Source of the DNA: Verrucomicrobiota bacterium
Lineage (GTDB): Bacteria; Verrucomicrobiota; Verrucomicrobiia; JABWAM01
Direction: 5' to 3'
Length of the DNA stretch: 64,000 nt
Assembly: GCA_023269615.1 (NCBI GenBank)
Contig: JAHFSY010000013.1
Span: 18,780-82,779, forward strand
Under the pieces are notes generated by a model. The model saw nothing but the letters and a program-made list of their open reading frames with translations, was not told the origin of the DNA and did no database searches. The position numbers were made by a program, and so were the translations under genes. Position 1 is the first letter of the stretch. Each line of letters begins with the position of its first letter. This document shows positions 32,844 to 41,210 of the stretch, piece by piece.

Positions 32844-34340
32844 GTGGAGACACTGCTCCTCATCTCCGTCTTCGTCATCGCCACCTGCGGGCTGGTGTAT
32901 GAACTTATTGCGGGGACGATGGCGAGCTACCTGCTCGGGGATTCCGTCACGCAGTTCTCGACGGTGATCGGCTCCTATCTCTTCGCCATGGGGATCGGCG
33001 CATGGCTCTCGAAGCACATCTCGCGCAATCTCGTCGCCGTCTTCATCCAGGTCGAGCTCCTGATCGGCCTCTTCGGCGGCGCGTCGGCCATCCTGCTCTT
33101 CGCCGCATTCGAGCATGTCGCCTCCTTCCGCCTGCTGCTCTACACGGTGGTGACGATCATCGGCGTCCTCGTCGGCCTCGAAATCCCGCTCCTGATGCGC
33201 ATCCTCAAGGACCGCTTTGAATTCAAGGATCTCGTCTCCCGCATCTTCACCTTCGACTACGTCGGCGCACTCGTCGCCTCGCTCCTCTTTCCGCTCATCC
33301 TCGTGCCGCGGCTCGGTCTCGTCCAGTCAGCCCTCCTCTTCGGCATCCTCAACATCCTGGTCGCGCTCCTCACCCTGCATCTCTTCTCACGAGAAATTCC
33401 CTGGGTCCGCCTCATGCGGGGCACCGCATTCGGCCTTCTCATTGCCATGACGCTCGCCTTCGCCTACTCGGAACGCCTGGTCTCCTTCTCCGAATCCTCG
33501 GTCTATCCCGACCCGATCCTTTACGCCCGCTCATCGCCATACCAGCGCATCGTGCTCACCAAGTCCGAGCACGACCTGCGCCTCTACCTCAACGGCAACC
33601 TGCAATTCAGCTCACGCGACGAGTACCGCTACCACGAGGGTCTCGTCCACCCCGGGCTCGCCGCCGTGCACAACCCACGCGATGTGCTCGTCCTCGGCGG
33701 CGGAGATGGGCTTGCCCTCCGGGAAATCCTCAAGTATCCCTCCGTGCAGACAATCACTCTCGTGGACCTTGACGCCGAGATGACCCGTCTCTTCTCAACG
33801 CAACCGGTGCTCACGCAGTTGAATGGGGGTTCGCTTTCCTCGCCGAAGGTGAAGATCATCAGCCAGGACGCCTTTATCTGGCTGCGCAACAACCGGCGAC
33901 ACTTCGATTTCATCGCCGCCGATTTCCCCGATCCATCCAACTACTCAATCGGCAAGCTGTACACCACCTCGTTTTTCCGCCTGGTGCACGACGCGCTGGC
34001 TCCCGACGGTGTCTTCGTTGTGCAATGCACCTCGCCGCTCATCGCGCGCAAATCCTTCTGGTGCATCAACCGCACGCTGCAGGAGGAACGCTTCTTCACC
34101 GCGCCCTACCACGTGTACGTCCCGTCCTTCGGTGAGTGGGGTTTCATCATCGGAACCACACACCCCTACATGCAGCCGGAACAATTTCCGTCAGGCCTGC
34201 GCTTCATGAGCCTCGACACCGCGCAGAACATTTTCCATTTCCCCGATGACATGAAAATGGTTGAAACGGAAGTGAACCGTCTCACCAACCAGGCGCTCGT
34301 CCGCTACTTCGAAAGCGAATGGGGCGGATACGCCCATTGA
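32844..34340 (+). CDS. Membrane-anchored spermidine synthase-like protein
   Basis: A 498-residue protein starting at GTG 32844. Residues 1-215 form about seven membrane helices (LLLISVFVIATCGLVYELIAG, VIGSYLFAMGIGAWLS, LVAVFIQVELLIGLFGGASAILLF and others). The C-terminal half is a Rossmann-type aminopropyltransferase: DLRLYLNGNLQFSSRDEYRYHEGLVHPGL, then VLVLGGGDGLALREILKYP (AdoMet/dcAdoMet binding), VDLDAEM, and ADFPDPSNYSIGKLYTTSFF at the catalytic Asp. This is the long, membrane-fused form of SpeE found in DUF350-type loci. With the AdoMet decarboxylase at 37066 it would make an aminopropylated amine at the membrane. Confidence 0.9.
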   Translation: METLLLISVFVIATCGLVYELIAGTMASYLLGDSVTQFSTVIGSYLFAMGIGAWLSKHISRNLVAVFIQVELLIGLFGGASAILLFAAFEHVASFRLLLYTVVTIIGVLVGLEIPLLMRILKDRFEFKDLVSRIFTFDYVGALVASLLFPLILVPRLGLVQSALLFGILNILVALLTLHLFSREIPWVRLMRGTAFGLLIAMTLAFAYSERLVSFSESSVYPDPILYARSSPYQRIVLTKSEHDLRLYLNGNLQFSSRDEYRYHEGLVHPGLAAVHNPRDVLVLGGGDGLALREILKYPSVQTITLVDLDAEMTRLFSTQPVLTQLNGGSLSSPKVKIISQDAFIWLRNNRRHFDFIAADFPDPSNYSIGKLYTTSFFRLVHDALAPDGVFVVQCTSPLIARKSFWCINRTLQEERFFTAPYHVYVPSFGEWGFIIGTTHPYMQPEQFPSGLRFMSLDTAQNIFHFPDDMKMVETEVNRLTNQALVRYFESEWGGYAH

Positions 34341-34344
34341 ACCC

Positions 34345-35961
34345 ATGAAGCTCACGCGACGGGAATTCCTGGCGGCCAGCGCGACACTCGCAGCCGGCGC
34401 GGCTGTCTGCGGTTTCGCGTCGCATCCCCCACCCCGCCGCTTCACCGGAAAAATTCTCGGCGCCGGGGCAAAGACGGGACACCTGCTGCGCGACGGCGGA
34501 ATCCCCCCGCCTTCCCTGAACGATCGCACCGGAGTGGTGATCGTGGGCGGCGGCATCGCGGGGCTCGCCGCAGCGCGCGCGATGAAGCAGCGCGGGTTCG
34601 ACGATTTCCAGATCCTCGAGCTGGAGGAACAAGCTGGAGGCAACTCGACGAGCGGGCGCAACGCCGTCTCCTCATACCCGTGGGGCGCGCATTATGTGCC
34701 GCTCGCCAATCCGGAAAATCGCGACTTGCTGAAACTCTTTGAGGAACTGGGCGTCATCACCGGCCACGACGCGGCGGGGTTGCCCGTTTACGACGAGTAT
34801 TTTCTCTGCGCCGACCCGCACGAGCGTCTCTACATCCACGGGCGCTGGCAGGAGGGACTTGTCCCGCAGGTGGGCACAACCTCGCGCGACCAGGAGCAAT
34901 ACAGGGATTTTTTTTCAACGATGGAAAACTACCGGAGAGCGAAGGGGCGCGACGGCCGTCCCGCGTTCGCGATCCCGCTCGATACCAGTTCGCACGATCC
35001 GGAATTCATCCAGCTCGACTCGATCAGCATGGAGGAATTCCTGCGCCAACACGGATGGGACTCGGAGCCCCTGCGCTGGTATGTGAATTATTGCTGTCGC
35101 GACGATTACGGCGCGACGATGGGCGAAACCTCCGCGTGGGCGGGAGTCCACTATTTTGCATCGCGCCGCGGGCTTGCCGCCAATGCAAACAGCCAGACCG
35201 TGGTGACGTGGCCCGAAGGCAACGGCTGGATCGTCAATCGCTTCCGTCAAACCGTCGACGCCCACGTGCGTCCATCATGCCTCGCCGCAAACATTGAGCA
35301 GGACGGGCGCGGTGTGTTGGTGGATTATTACGACGTCGTGAAGAAGCAGACGGTCCGCGTCACAGCCAGGGCTGTGATCTTCTGCGCGCCGCGATTCGTG
35401 GCAGCGAAGGTTATCCGCGATCTACGCGAAAAATCCGGAACGGCGGATGCCTTCACCTATTCGCCATGGGCGGTGGCGAACATCACGCTCAAATCGCGTC
35501 CCGCCGGGCGTGGTGCGGACCTTTCGTGGGACAACGTGATGTATTCGAGCGACTCGCTGGGTTACGTGCTCGCAACGAACCAGAGTCTGGAATCCCATCC
35601 GCACGAGGCGGTGATCACGTGGTACCAGCCCCTGAGCGACAAGCCGCCGCGTGAAGCCCGCATGGATGCGCTCGCGACAAGTTACGACACGTGGGCGAAC
35701 CGCGTCGTGCGCGACCTGGAGAGAGCTCATCCGGGAATTGCGGAGGAAATCATGCAGCTCGACGTGTGGCTGTGGGGACACGGCATGATCCGCCCAACAC
35801 CCGGATTCATCTGGGGAAAAGCGCGTCAGGACGCATTGAAGCCGTCGGGGAACGTCTTCTTCGCGCATTCCGACACGAGCGGCATCTCGATCTTCGAGGA
35901 GGCCTATGCGAGGGGAATTGCAGCGGCGAAGCAGGTGCTCGACCACCTGAAGCATTCATGA
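34345..35961 (+). CDS. Tat-exported FAD-dependent amine oxidase-like protein
   Basis: A 538-residue flavoprotein. MKLTRREFLAASATLAAGAA is a twin-arginine signal (RRxFL), so it should be exported folded with its cofactor. The Rossmann FAD site is GVVIVGGGIAGLAAARAMKQRG with ELEEQAGGNSTSGRN (about 65-115), and the C-terminal FAD-contact region is NVFFAHSDTSGISIFEEAYARGIAAAKQVL. The arrangement fits polyamine/monoamine oxidases. Its place between the spermidine synthase-like gene (four bases before) and the membrane protein gene (ATGA overlap after) suggests that it oxidises the polyamine product outside the cytoplasm. Which amine is used is unknown. Confidence 0.85.
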   Translation: MKLTRREFLAASATLAAGAAVCGFASHPPPRRFTGKILGAGAKTGHLLRDGGIPPPSLNDRTGVVIVGGGIAGLAAARAMKQRGFDDFQILELEEQAGGNSTSGRNAVSSYPWGAHYVPLANPENRDLLKLFEELGVITGHDAAGLPVYDEYFLCADPHERLYIHGRWQEGLVPQVGTTSRDQEQYRDFFSTMENYRRAKGRDGRPAFAIPLDTSSHDPEFIQLDSISMEEFLRQHGWDSEPLRWYVNYCCRDDYGATMGETSAWAGVHYFASRRGLAANANSQTVVTWPEGNGWIVNRFRQTVDAHVRPSCLAANIEQDGRGVLVDYYDVVKKQTVRVTARAVIFCAPRFVAAKVIRDLREKSGTADAFTYSPWAVANITLKSRPAGRGADLSWDNVMYSSDSLGYVLATNQSLESHPHEAVITWYQPLSDKPPREARMDALATSYDTWANRVVRDLERAHPGIAEEIMQLDVWLWGHGMIRPTPGFIWGKARQDALKPSGNVFFAHSDTSGISIFEEAYARGIAAAKQVLDHLKHS

Positions 35962-37064
35962 AACCTTCATCTTCCCAACCCTGGATCGCCTCGCCGTTCG
36001 TGGACGGTTTTTTCATCCTGGCGCCGGCGTTCCTCACCACGGGCCTCGTGATTCTCTTTCCTCAAACATTCGGCGCAGCCAGCGACATTCCGCTCTGGAC
36101 GTGGTTCATCCTGATCGTGTGCGTGGACGTCGCCCATGTGTACAGCACTCTGTTTCGAACCTACTTTGACCCGGAGGAATTCGGCGCACGCCGCGGTCTC
36201 TACACACTGGTGCCCCTGATCGGATGGATGATCGGCGTGATGCTTTACTCCCGCGGCCACCTCATCTTCTGGCGTGTGCTCGCCTATCTCGCCGTGTTTC
36301 ATTTCATCCGTCAGCAATATGGCTTCATGATGATCTACTCGCGCAAGGAGATGGACCAGCCGAAATGGGGTCGCCTGCTCGACCAGGCGGCGATCTACGC
36401 GGCCACGCTCTATCCGATTGCGTGGTGGCACACGCATCTTCCACGGAATTTCTCGTGGTTTGTGGCCGGTGATTTTTTCAGCCTGAAATCGTCGACGCTT
36501 GATCCGATCCTTTTCACGTTCTACCTCGCCACGCTCCTCGCATACGCGTTGAAGGAAACACGGGCGTGGCGGGCGAATGGAAGAGTGAACGCGCCGAAAA
36601 ATCTCCTGCTCGTCGGAACGGCAATCTCCTGGTACGTCGGCATTGTGGGTTTCAACGGCGATCTCGCGTTCACGATGACGAACGTCGTGGCGCATGGAAT
36701 TCCGTACATGGCGCTGGTGTGGGTTTACAGCCGGAAGCGGGTGACGGCGCCGGTCGGAGCGGCGTCACTCTTCACGGCATTGCTGCGTCCGCGGATGCTG
36801 GGCATGGCCGTGTTCGTTGCAACGGTGTTCGTGCTGGCGTATGTGGAGGAGGGATTTTGGGACGGACTGGTGTGGCGCGATCACGAGGCGGCATTCGGCT
36901 GGTTCGCGCACCTGCCGAAGCTGGCGGACAAGGCGACGCTCGCATGGGTCGTGCCCCTCCTGGCTCTCCCGCAGATCACGCATTACGTGCTCGATGGATT
37001 CATCTGGCGGATGCACGGCGGCCACGCCGAATGGAAATCGTTCACCCTTCGCACAGAAGCATGA
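35958..37064 (+). CDS. Polytopic membrane protein of the polyamine locus
   Basis: A 368-residue protein with about ten hydrophobic segments (FFILAPAFLTTGLVILFP, TWFILIVCVDVAHVYSTLF, LIGWMIGVMLYSRGHLIFW, AVFHFIRQQYGFMMIYSRK and more). Conserved-looking His residues occur near the membrane (DVAHVY, AVFHFIRQQYGF, NVVAHGIPYMALVW, QITHYVLDG), which could bind metal or haem; this is inference. It overlaps the oxidase stop codon by ATGA at 35958-35961 and precedes the AdoMet decarboxylase by one base. I know of similar unnamed proteins in these loci but no function. ATG 35958 is chosen for the overlap. Confidence 0.75.
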   Translation: MKPSSSQPWIASPFVDGFFILAPAFLTTGLVILFPQTFGAASDIPLWTWFILIVCVDVAHVYSTLFRTYFDPEEFGARRGLYTLVPLIGWMIGVMLYSRGHLIFWRVLAYLAVFHFIRQQYGFMMIYSRKEMDQPKWGRLLDQAAIYAATLYPIAWWHTHLPRNFSWFVAGDFFSLKSSTLDPILFTFYLATLLAYALKETRAWRANGRVNAPKNLLLVGTAISWYVGIVGFNGDLAFTMTNVVAHGIPYMALVWVYSRKRVTAPVGAASLFTALLRPRMLGMAVFVATVFVLAYVEEGFWDGLVWRDHEAAFGWFAHLPKLADKATLAWVVPLLALPQITHYVLDGFIWRMHGGHAEWKSFTLRTEA

Positions 37065-37065
37065 C

Positions 37066-37416
37066 ATGAAGGCACTTGGACATCATCTGCTCATCGAGTA
37101 TCACGGCTGCGACGCAAAACGCCTGGCAAGCAAGCGGCAAGTACGCGACGCCATGGTGAAAGCCGCGCGACACGCGGGCGCAACCATTGTCGCGGAGGTC
37201 TTCCACAAGTTCAGCCCGCACGGTGTGAGCGGCGTGGTGGTGATCGCAGAATCTCATGTGGCAGTGCACACATGGCCCGAGCACCGCTTCGCGGCGGTGG
37301 ACGTGTTTTCGTGCAGCGACAGGCTCAGGCGCAAGGTCATCCGCGACTTGTTGCGGAAATCATTCCATGCCCGCCGGGTTTCCAGCCGGGAAATCCAGAG
37401 GGGCCGGCTTGGGTGA
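37066..37416 (+). CDS. speD: S-adenosylmethionine decarboxylase proenzyme
   Basis: A 116-residue bacterial-type SpeD. The self-cleavage site is E62-S63 in VVVIAESHVAVHTWPEH; S63 becomes the pyruvoyl group, H68 is the processing His and C83 (VDVFSC) the catalytic Cys, all at the positions known for the Thermotoga enzyme. It makes decarboxylated AdoMet, the aminopropyl donor for the synthase encoded at 32844-34340. It starts one base after the stop of the membrane protein gene. It is the last gene of the run; the NAD-kinase-like gene is convergent, 22 bases away. Confidence 0.93.
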   Translation: MKALGHHLLIEYHGCDAKRLASKRQVRDAMVKAARHAGATIVAEVFHKFSPHGVSGVVVIAESHVAVHTWPEHRFAAVDVFSCSDRLRRKVIRDLLRKSFHARRVSSREIQRGRLG

Positions 37417-37438
37417 AATTTAGAAACTTTTCCGTCCA

Positions 37439-38443
37439 TCAGACAACCAGATTCCCCTCTCTCTCGGCCAGGGTGATGAGAGCCTTGGTTCCTGAATTGA
37501 ACTCGAGGAAATCCTTCTCGATGCCGTCGCTGAAAATCACGCCGTTCTCGGCCATTTGCGATGTCAGGACCAGGGGCTGCTCCCGCGTGACCTGTCCGAA
37601 AATCACCGTCGCCGAGGTCCGTTGACTCGGGAATGGTTCCCGTACCGTGTAGTAGAGATACTGCGCATCCCACGGAAATTCGCTCCGTGCGGGAAGCCCC
37701 GCGTCCTCCATCTTCCGCGGGCTCGACGATTTCGTTTTCGATCCCGGCTTCGCTGCGCCCATGCCGCCGTGGTCAATCGTGTGCGCAATTCCAAGCGCGC
37801 CGGTCAGCAGGCTCTTGAACCAGCCGGTCGATCCCAAGCCCGTCGATACAATCACCCCGCTCGAGGATTGTTCCTCCTGGCGCCCGTTGATCGCAATCGT
37901 GTAACGGGCTGAGATGTGCGATTTCGGACCGATGAAGAGGTCGTTGACGGCATACAAGGCCTGGCCGTTGTTGAGCGAAGCCTTGGCCATCGTCACCGAT
38001 TTCGTGGCGCGTCCTTTTTGAAGGACCTCGGGGACGATCTTTGCCAGGTCCCCGACGGCAAAGGGCAGGAGTTTTCCATCCCACCTTGCAGGATCGGGAT
38101 TGACGCCGATCAGCCGTTGTCCCGAGAGATATTTGACCGTGTTGGCAACGAGTCCATCCTGGCCAAGGGCGATCACGAGGTCATCGTCGCCAAAGATGAA
38201 GTTGGGCAGGAAACCCCGCTCGATGGTCTGGACGCGTCCAAGCTCGGAGAGGGTCCGCTCCGCCTCCATGACCGCCTGATGATAGCGTTCGTCCTCGCTG
38301 AGATAGTCGGAGAAATCCGCCCCGAGATGTTCGATGTAGAAGCGCGCCTGGCCCACCGTGTTGTAGCGCACCACCAGTTCCGCCAGGCGCGTCCGCCGAG
38401 TCACGAGAACGATCTTGCTCTCCGTGAGTCTTTCCATGGTCAT
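37439..38443 (-). CDS. NAD kinase-like (diacylglycerol/NAD kinase fold) protein
   Basis: A 334-residue protein. The nucleotide site FGDDDLVIALGQDGLVANTVKYL corresponds to the GGDG motif of NAD kinases, with Q in place of the second G. The C-terminal beta domain holds SSGVIVSTGLGSTGWFKSLLTGA, the second conserved NAD kinase motif. A helical N-terminal extension of about 90 residues (ARFYIEHLGADFSDYLSEDERYHQAV) is characteristic of the predicted sugar/NAD kinase group found beside SPFH and Nudix genes. Its start overlaps the SPFH stop by ATGA. NAD phosphorylation is likely but a different nucleotide substrate is possible. Confidence 0.8.
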   Translation of the reverse strand: MTMERLTESKIVLVTRRTRLAELVVRYNTVGQARFYIEHLGADFSDYLSEDERYHQAVMEAERTLSELGRVQTIERGFLPNFIFGDDDLVIALGQDGLVANTVKYLSGQRLIGVNPDPARWDGKLLPFAVGDLAKIVPEVLQKGRATKSVTMAKASLNNGQALYAVNDLFIGPKSHISARYTIAINGRQEEQSSSGVIVSTGLGSTGWFKSLLTGALGIAHTIDHGGMGAAKPGSKTKSSSPRKMEDAGLPARSEFPWDAQYLYYTVREPFPSQRTSATVIFGQVTREQPLVLTSQMAENGVIFSDGIEKDFLEFNSGTKALITLAEREGNLVV

Positions 38444-39462
38444 TTTCCCGTCTTGTGCTGCATGAGTTCGCGCAGCAGATCCGGCGAGATGTTGAGTTGT
38501 CCAATCTTGTCAGCCCGTCCTGCGAGCTCTTGGAAGGCCACGGCGATGAGCTGTTCGGGTCTCATACCCACGCTGGCGAGAGCCTGGACGACCTTGGTAT
38601 CCACCGAGCTGAGCGCATGCATGGTGGTTTCGATGCCATAGGCGCGGGCCTTGGCTTCCGCGTTGGAGTTTTCCGCCGCGAGTCCCACGAGTTCCTTTCT
38701 CTTGTTCTCAAGCTCGATGCTCGAAAGCATCTGCGCCTGGTGGAGCTGGGACTCCTTTTCCTGAATGGCGCGCTCGGCCTCCATCTGTGTCTCGCGGATC
38801 TGGCGCTTCTTGTTCTCGACGGCGATGTCCGTGTTGAGCTCGTTCTCCTTGATCGAGCGCTCCTGTTCCACCGCCGCGTTGCGGCGCGCATAGATGGCGC
38901 CATCGGCCTCCTTGAGGAGTTCCTCCCGCGTCTCGGTTTCAAGGGCGCGCGCCGTTTCGGGTGTCGGTTTCACAGCCAGGATCGCGAGCCCAAGGATCTC
39001 AACCCCCAGCGAACTCATCTCGTTGGCTTCAACGAGCCCCTTGCGAATCCCCTTCACAATCGTCTCCGTGCCGCGGATGGCCTGGCGAAGAGTCAGACGC
39101 TGGAGCTCGGCTCGTGCCAGCACATTCACGGCGTTCACCACGCGCTGGGGCAGTTTTTGCGGGTCTTCCGAAAGGTAATTCCTTCCGTGGGCATCAAGCG
39201 TGAAGTTCATGAGCGTGGCCAGCCGCCGGGGCTCGCTCACCCGGTAACTGACCTGGCCCTGAATCGTCACCGACTGGAAATCCGCCGTCGTCTCGGCGAA
39301 GATGAACGGCGCCTCGGCCGAGCTGATCGGCACGGCGGCGAGCGAGGTGGTCGGCGCGTAGTAGAAAAACGACAATCCCGTGCCTTCACGGACGATCTTT
39401 CCCCTCCCGTACTGCAGGAGGTAGATGGTGGGCTGTGCCTTGATGAATTGGATTCCAAGCAT
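38440..39462 (-). CDS. SPFH/Band 7 protein (second type)
   Basis: A 340-residue SPFH protein. The SPFH domain covers about 20-200 (YLLQYGRGKIVREGTGLSFFYYAPTTSLAAVP, FQSVTIQGQVSYRV). Then comes a long coiled coil rich in Glu, Ala and Arg (ALETETREELLKEADGAIYARRNAAVEQERSIKENELNTD) that mediates ring assembly. There is no signal or membrane helix at the N-terminus, so it would attach peripherally. Start ATG 39462 is set by a good ribosome site (AGGAG, seven bases upstream); the frame upstream to 39723 runs into the Nudix gene and is discarded. It is in the middle of an operon Nudix, SPFH, NAD-kinase-like. Confidence 0.88.
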   Translation of the reverse strand: MLGIQFIKAQPTIYLLQYGRGKIVREGTGLSFFYYAPTTSLAAVPISSAEAPFIFAETTADFQSVTIQGQVSYRVSEPRRLATLMNFTLDAHGRNYLSEDPQKLPQRVVNAVNVLARAELQRLTLRQAIRGTETIVKGIRKGLVEANEMSSLGVEILGLAILAVKPTPETARALETETREELLKEADGAIYARRNAAVEQERSIKENELNTDIAVENKKRQIRETQMEAERAIQEKESQLHQAQMLSSIELENKRKELVGLAAENSNAEAKARAYGIETTMHALSSVDTKVVQALASVGMRPEQLIAVAFQELAGRADKIGQLNISPDLLRELMQHKTGK

Positions 39463-39469
39463 AGAAACT

Positions 39470-39474
39470 CCTTT
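39470..39474 (-). promoter_or_regulatory. Ribosome binding site of the second SPFH gene
   Basis: On the minus strand AGGAG precedes ATG 39462 by seven bases (plus-strand CTCCT). It decides the start, because the frame is open for a further 87 codons upstream. Confidence 0.7.
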
Positions 39475-39484
39475 GTTTGAGTGT

Positions 39485-40174
39485 TTATAACCAAAAATCG
39501 AATCCGCGCTTTTTAAGCTGCTGATATTTGCGCTCGTCGAAGCGGTAAAGGCGGGCTGCGCGATGAGCCACGTCCTTTTCGATCTCGTCGAGTTCCACCA
39601 ACAACCCCATGCCGAGGATCTTTTTGCGGAAATTACGCTTGTCGAGCGTCTCTTCCAGCGACGCCTCATAAAGATGCTGGAGCTGGGAAAGGGTGAACTT
39701 GGGCGGCAGCAGCTCAAATCCAATCGGCTCGTAGCGGACCTTGCCCTTCAATCGCGTCAGCGCCATCGCGAGAATCTGCTCGTGGTCAAAGGCCAGCGAC
39801 GGGATCTCGTCCACGGGAAACCACGCCGCGTCACGCGCATCCGTCGCAGCCCTGGCCTCATGCTCGTCCAGCTTCACGAGCGCATAGTAGGCAACGCTGA
39901 CCACCCTCTCCCGCGGGTCGCGATCCACGCCCCCAAACGTGTAAAGCTGTTCCAGATAGACCTGGCCGAGACCGGTCTCCTCGAGAAGCTCACGTCGGGC
40001 AGCCTCCTCCAGCGTCTCCCCCATGTGGACAAACCCCCCGGGCAACGCCCACTTGCCTGCAAAAGGCTCGATGTCGCGCTGGATCAAAAGGACCTTCAGA
40101 TCTCCCTCATCCAAACCAAAGACCACGCAGTCAACGGTGAGGGCGGGACGGGGATGGCGGTAGGTGTGTTTCAT
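39485..40174 (-). CDS. NrtR-like Nudix transcription regulator
   Basis: A 229-residue protein. The Nudix domain covers residues 10-150; the Nudix box reads [25 protein letters not shown] with the metal-binding REL-x-EE core intact, so hydrolysis or at least ligand binding is expected. A winged helix follows ([33 protein letters not shown]), ending in [13 protein letters not shown]. This is the build of NrtR, which represses NAD metabolism genes and senses ADP-ribose. The start ATG 40174 is used; an upstream in-frame GTG at 40219 lies within the operator palindromes. Here the regulator leads an operon that includes an NAD-kinase-like gene, a logical target. Confidence 0.87.
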   Translation of the reverse strand: MKHTYRHPRPALTVDCVVFGLDEGDLKVLLIQRDIEPFAGKWALPGGFVHMGETLEEAARRELLEETGLGQVYLEQLYTFGGVDRDPRERVVSVAYYALVKLDEHEARAATDARDAAWFPVDEIPSLAFDHEQILAMALTRLKGKVRYEPIGFELLPPKFTLSQLQHLYEASLEETLDKRNFRKKILGMGLLVELDEIEKDVAHRAARLYRFDERKYQQLKKRGFDFWL

Positions 40175-40184
40175 GGAATTCTTC

Positions 40185-40221
40185 GTGTAATTTCTACACC
40201 ATAATAGTGTTATTTTCACAC
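40185..40221. promoter_or_regulatory. Tandem palindromic operators upstream of the Nudix regulator
   Basis: Two 15-base palindromes with the form GTGT-N7-ACAC: GTGTAATTTCTACAC at 40185-40199 and GTGTTATTTTCACAC at 40207-40221. Their centres are 22 bp apart, two turns of the helix, and they start 11 bases upstream of ATG 40174. They are probable binding sites for the encoded regulator. Confidence 0.7.
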
Positions 40222-40283
40222 TATGTCAAGCCGGCGGCGACGTTTTTTGGCTGAAACATGCCTGCCCTTCCCCCGACCACGAC

Positions 40284-41129
40284 TCAGGGCAATGCCCCCT
40301 CGCGCTTGAGAAGCTGTCGTTTGCGCCCGACGCCCCACCGATAACCGCTGAGCCCGCCGTCGGACCGGATCACCCGATGGCACGGGACGATGGCGGCGAC
40401 GGGGTTCGTCGCGCAAGCCCGGGCAACCGCACGCACGGCCGAAGGGTGCCCGATGCGCGCCGCAACCTCCCGGTAGCTTGCGGTCTGTCCGACTGGAATT
40501 TCACGCAACGCCTGCCACACCCGTTGTTGAAAGGCAGTTCCCCGAATATCGAGCGGCAGGTCAATCCGCCCAGCGGGATGTTTCACGTGCTCCACGATCG
40601 CCGTAACCCAGGCGTCAAACGCGCGATCTGGTTTTTCAAACACCGCCTTGGGAAAATCCTGACGCAACTCCCGCTCCAGCTTGACCCGCACATCCCCAAA
40701 ACGAACCGAGCAGATGCCGCGCGCAGTCCCAGCAACCAACACCAACCCGAGCGGGCACGAAGTAATGGCATATCGGATCGCGACCCCATTGCCACCGCCC
40801 CGATATTCACTTGGCGTCATCCCCAGCGTCTCGGGAGAGCGCTCGTAAAAGCGGCTGTTGGAATTGAACCCGGCGCCATAGATGGCCTCGGTGACAGACC
40901 CCCGCGCGCGTAATTCCGACCGCACCCGCCCCGTCCGCCGCGCTGCGGCGTATTGACGGGGCGTGACGCCAACCACCTTTTTGAACATGCGATGAAAATG
41001 ATACCGGCTCAGCCCGACGGCCTCGGCCAGCGCATCCAGCCCCGGCGAAGAATCCGAAGCTTCGATGATCCGGCAAGCCCGTGCGGCAAGCCCGGCGTGC
41101 CTCTCCCGCAGTGATTGGATTTGATTCAT
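40284..41129 (-). CDS. Ada-like fusion: AraC-type HTH and O6-alkylguanine-DNA alkyltransferase
   Basis: A 281-residue protein. Residues 10-110 form an AraC-type double helix-turn-helix (LDALAEAVGLSRYHFHRMFKKVVGVTPRQY, VTEAIYGAGFNSNSRFYE). Residues 115-281 are a methylguanine methyltransferase: FQQRVWQALREIPVGQTASYREVAARIGHPSAVRAVARACATNPVAAIVPCHRV with the acceptor Cys in PCHRV. The N-terminal zinc/methylphosphotriester domain of Escherichia coli Ada is missing, so the protein repairs O6-methylguanine and may regulate without the methylphosphotriester sensor. Such shortened forms are common. It shares no close partner gene. Confidence 0.9.
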   Translation of the reverse strand: MNQIQSLRERHAGLAARACRIIEASDSSPGLDALAEAVGLSRYHFHRMFKKVVGVTPRQYAAARRTGRVRSELRARGSVTEAIYGAGFNSNSRFYERSPETLGMTPSEYRGGGNGVAIRYAITSCPLGLVLVAGTARGICSVRFGDVRVKLERELRQDFPKAVFEKPDRAFDAWVTAIVEHVKHPAGRIDLPLDIRGTAFQQRVWQALREIPVGQTASYREVAARIGHPSAVRAVARACATNPVAAIVPCHRVIRSDGGLSGYRWGVGRKRQLLKREGALP

Positions 41130-41210
41130 ACGCTCACTTTACAACAGGAGAATACCACGCGCACTCCGCCAATTGCTTTCAAATTCACACGAGGTTGACT
41201 TCTCCCTTTT

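Noticed and set aside
39463..39723. N-terminal extension of the second SPFH protein
   Set aside because: It overlaps the 3' end of the Nudix gene and has no SPFH-like sequence; a good ribosome site marks 39462.
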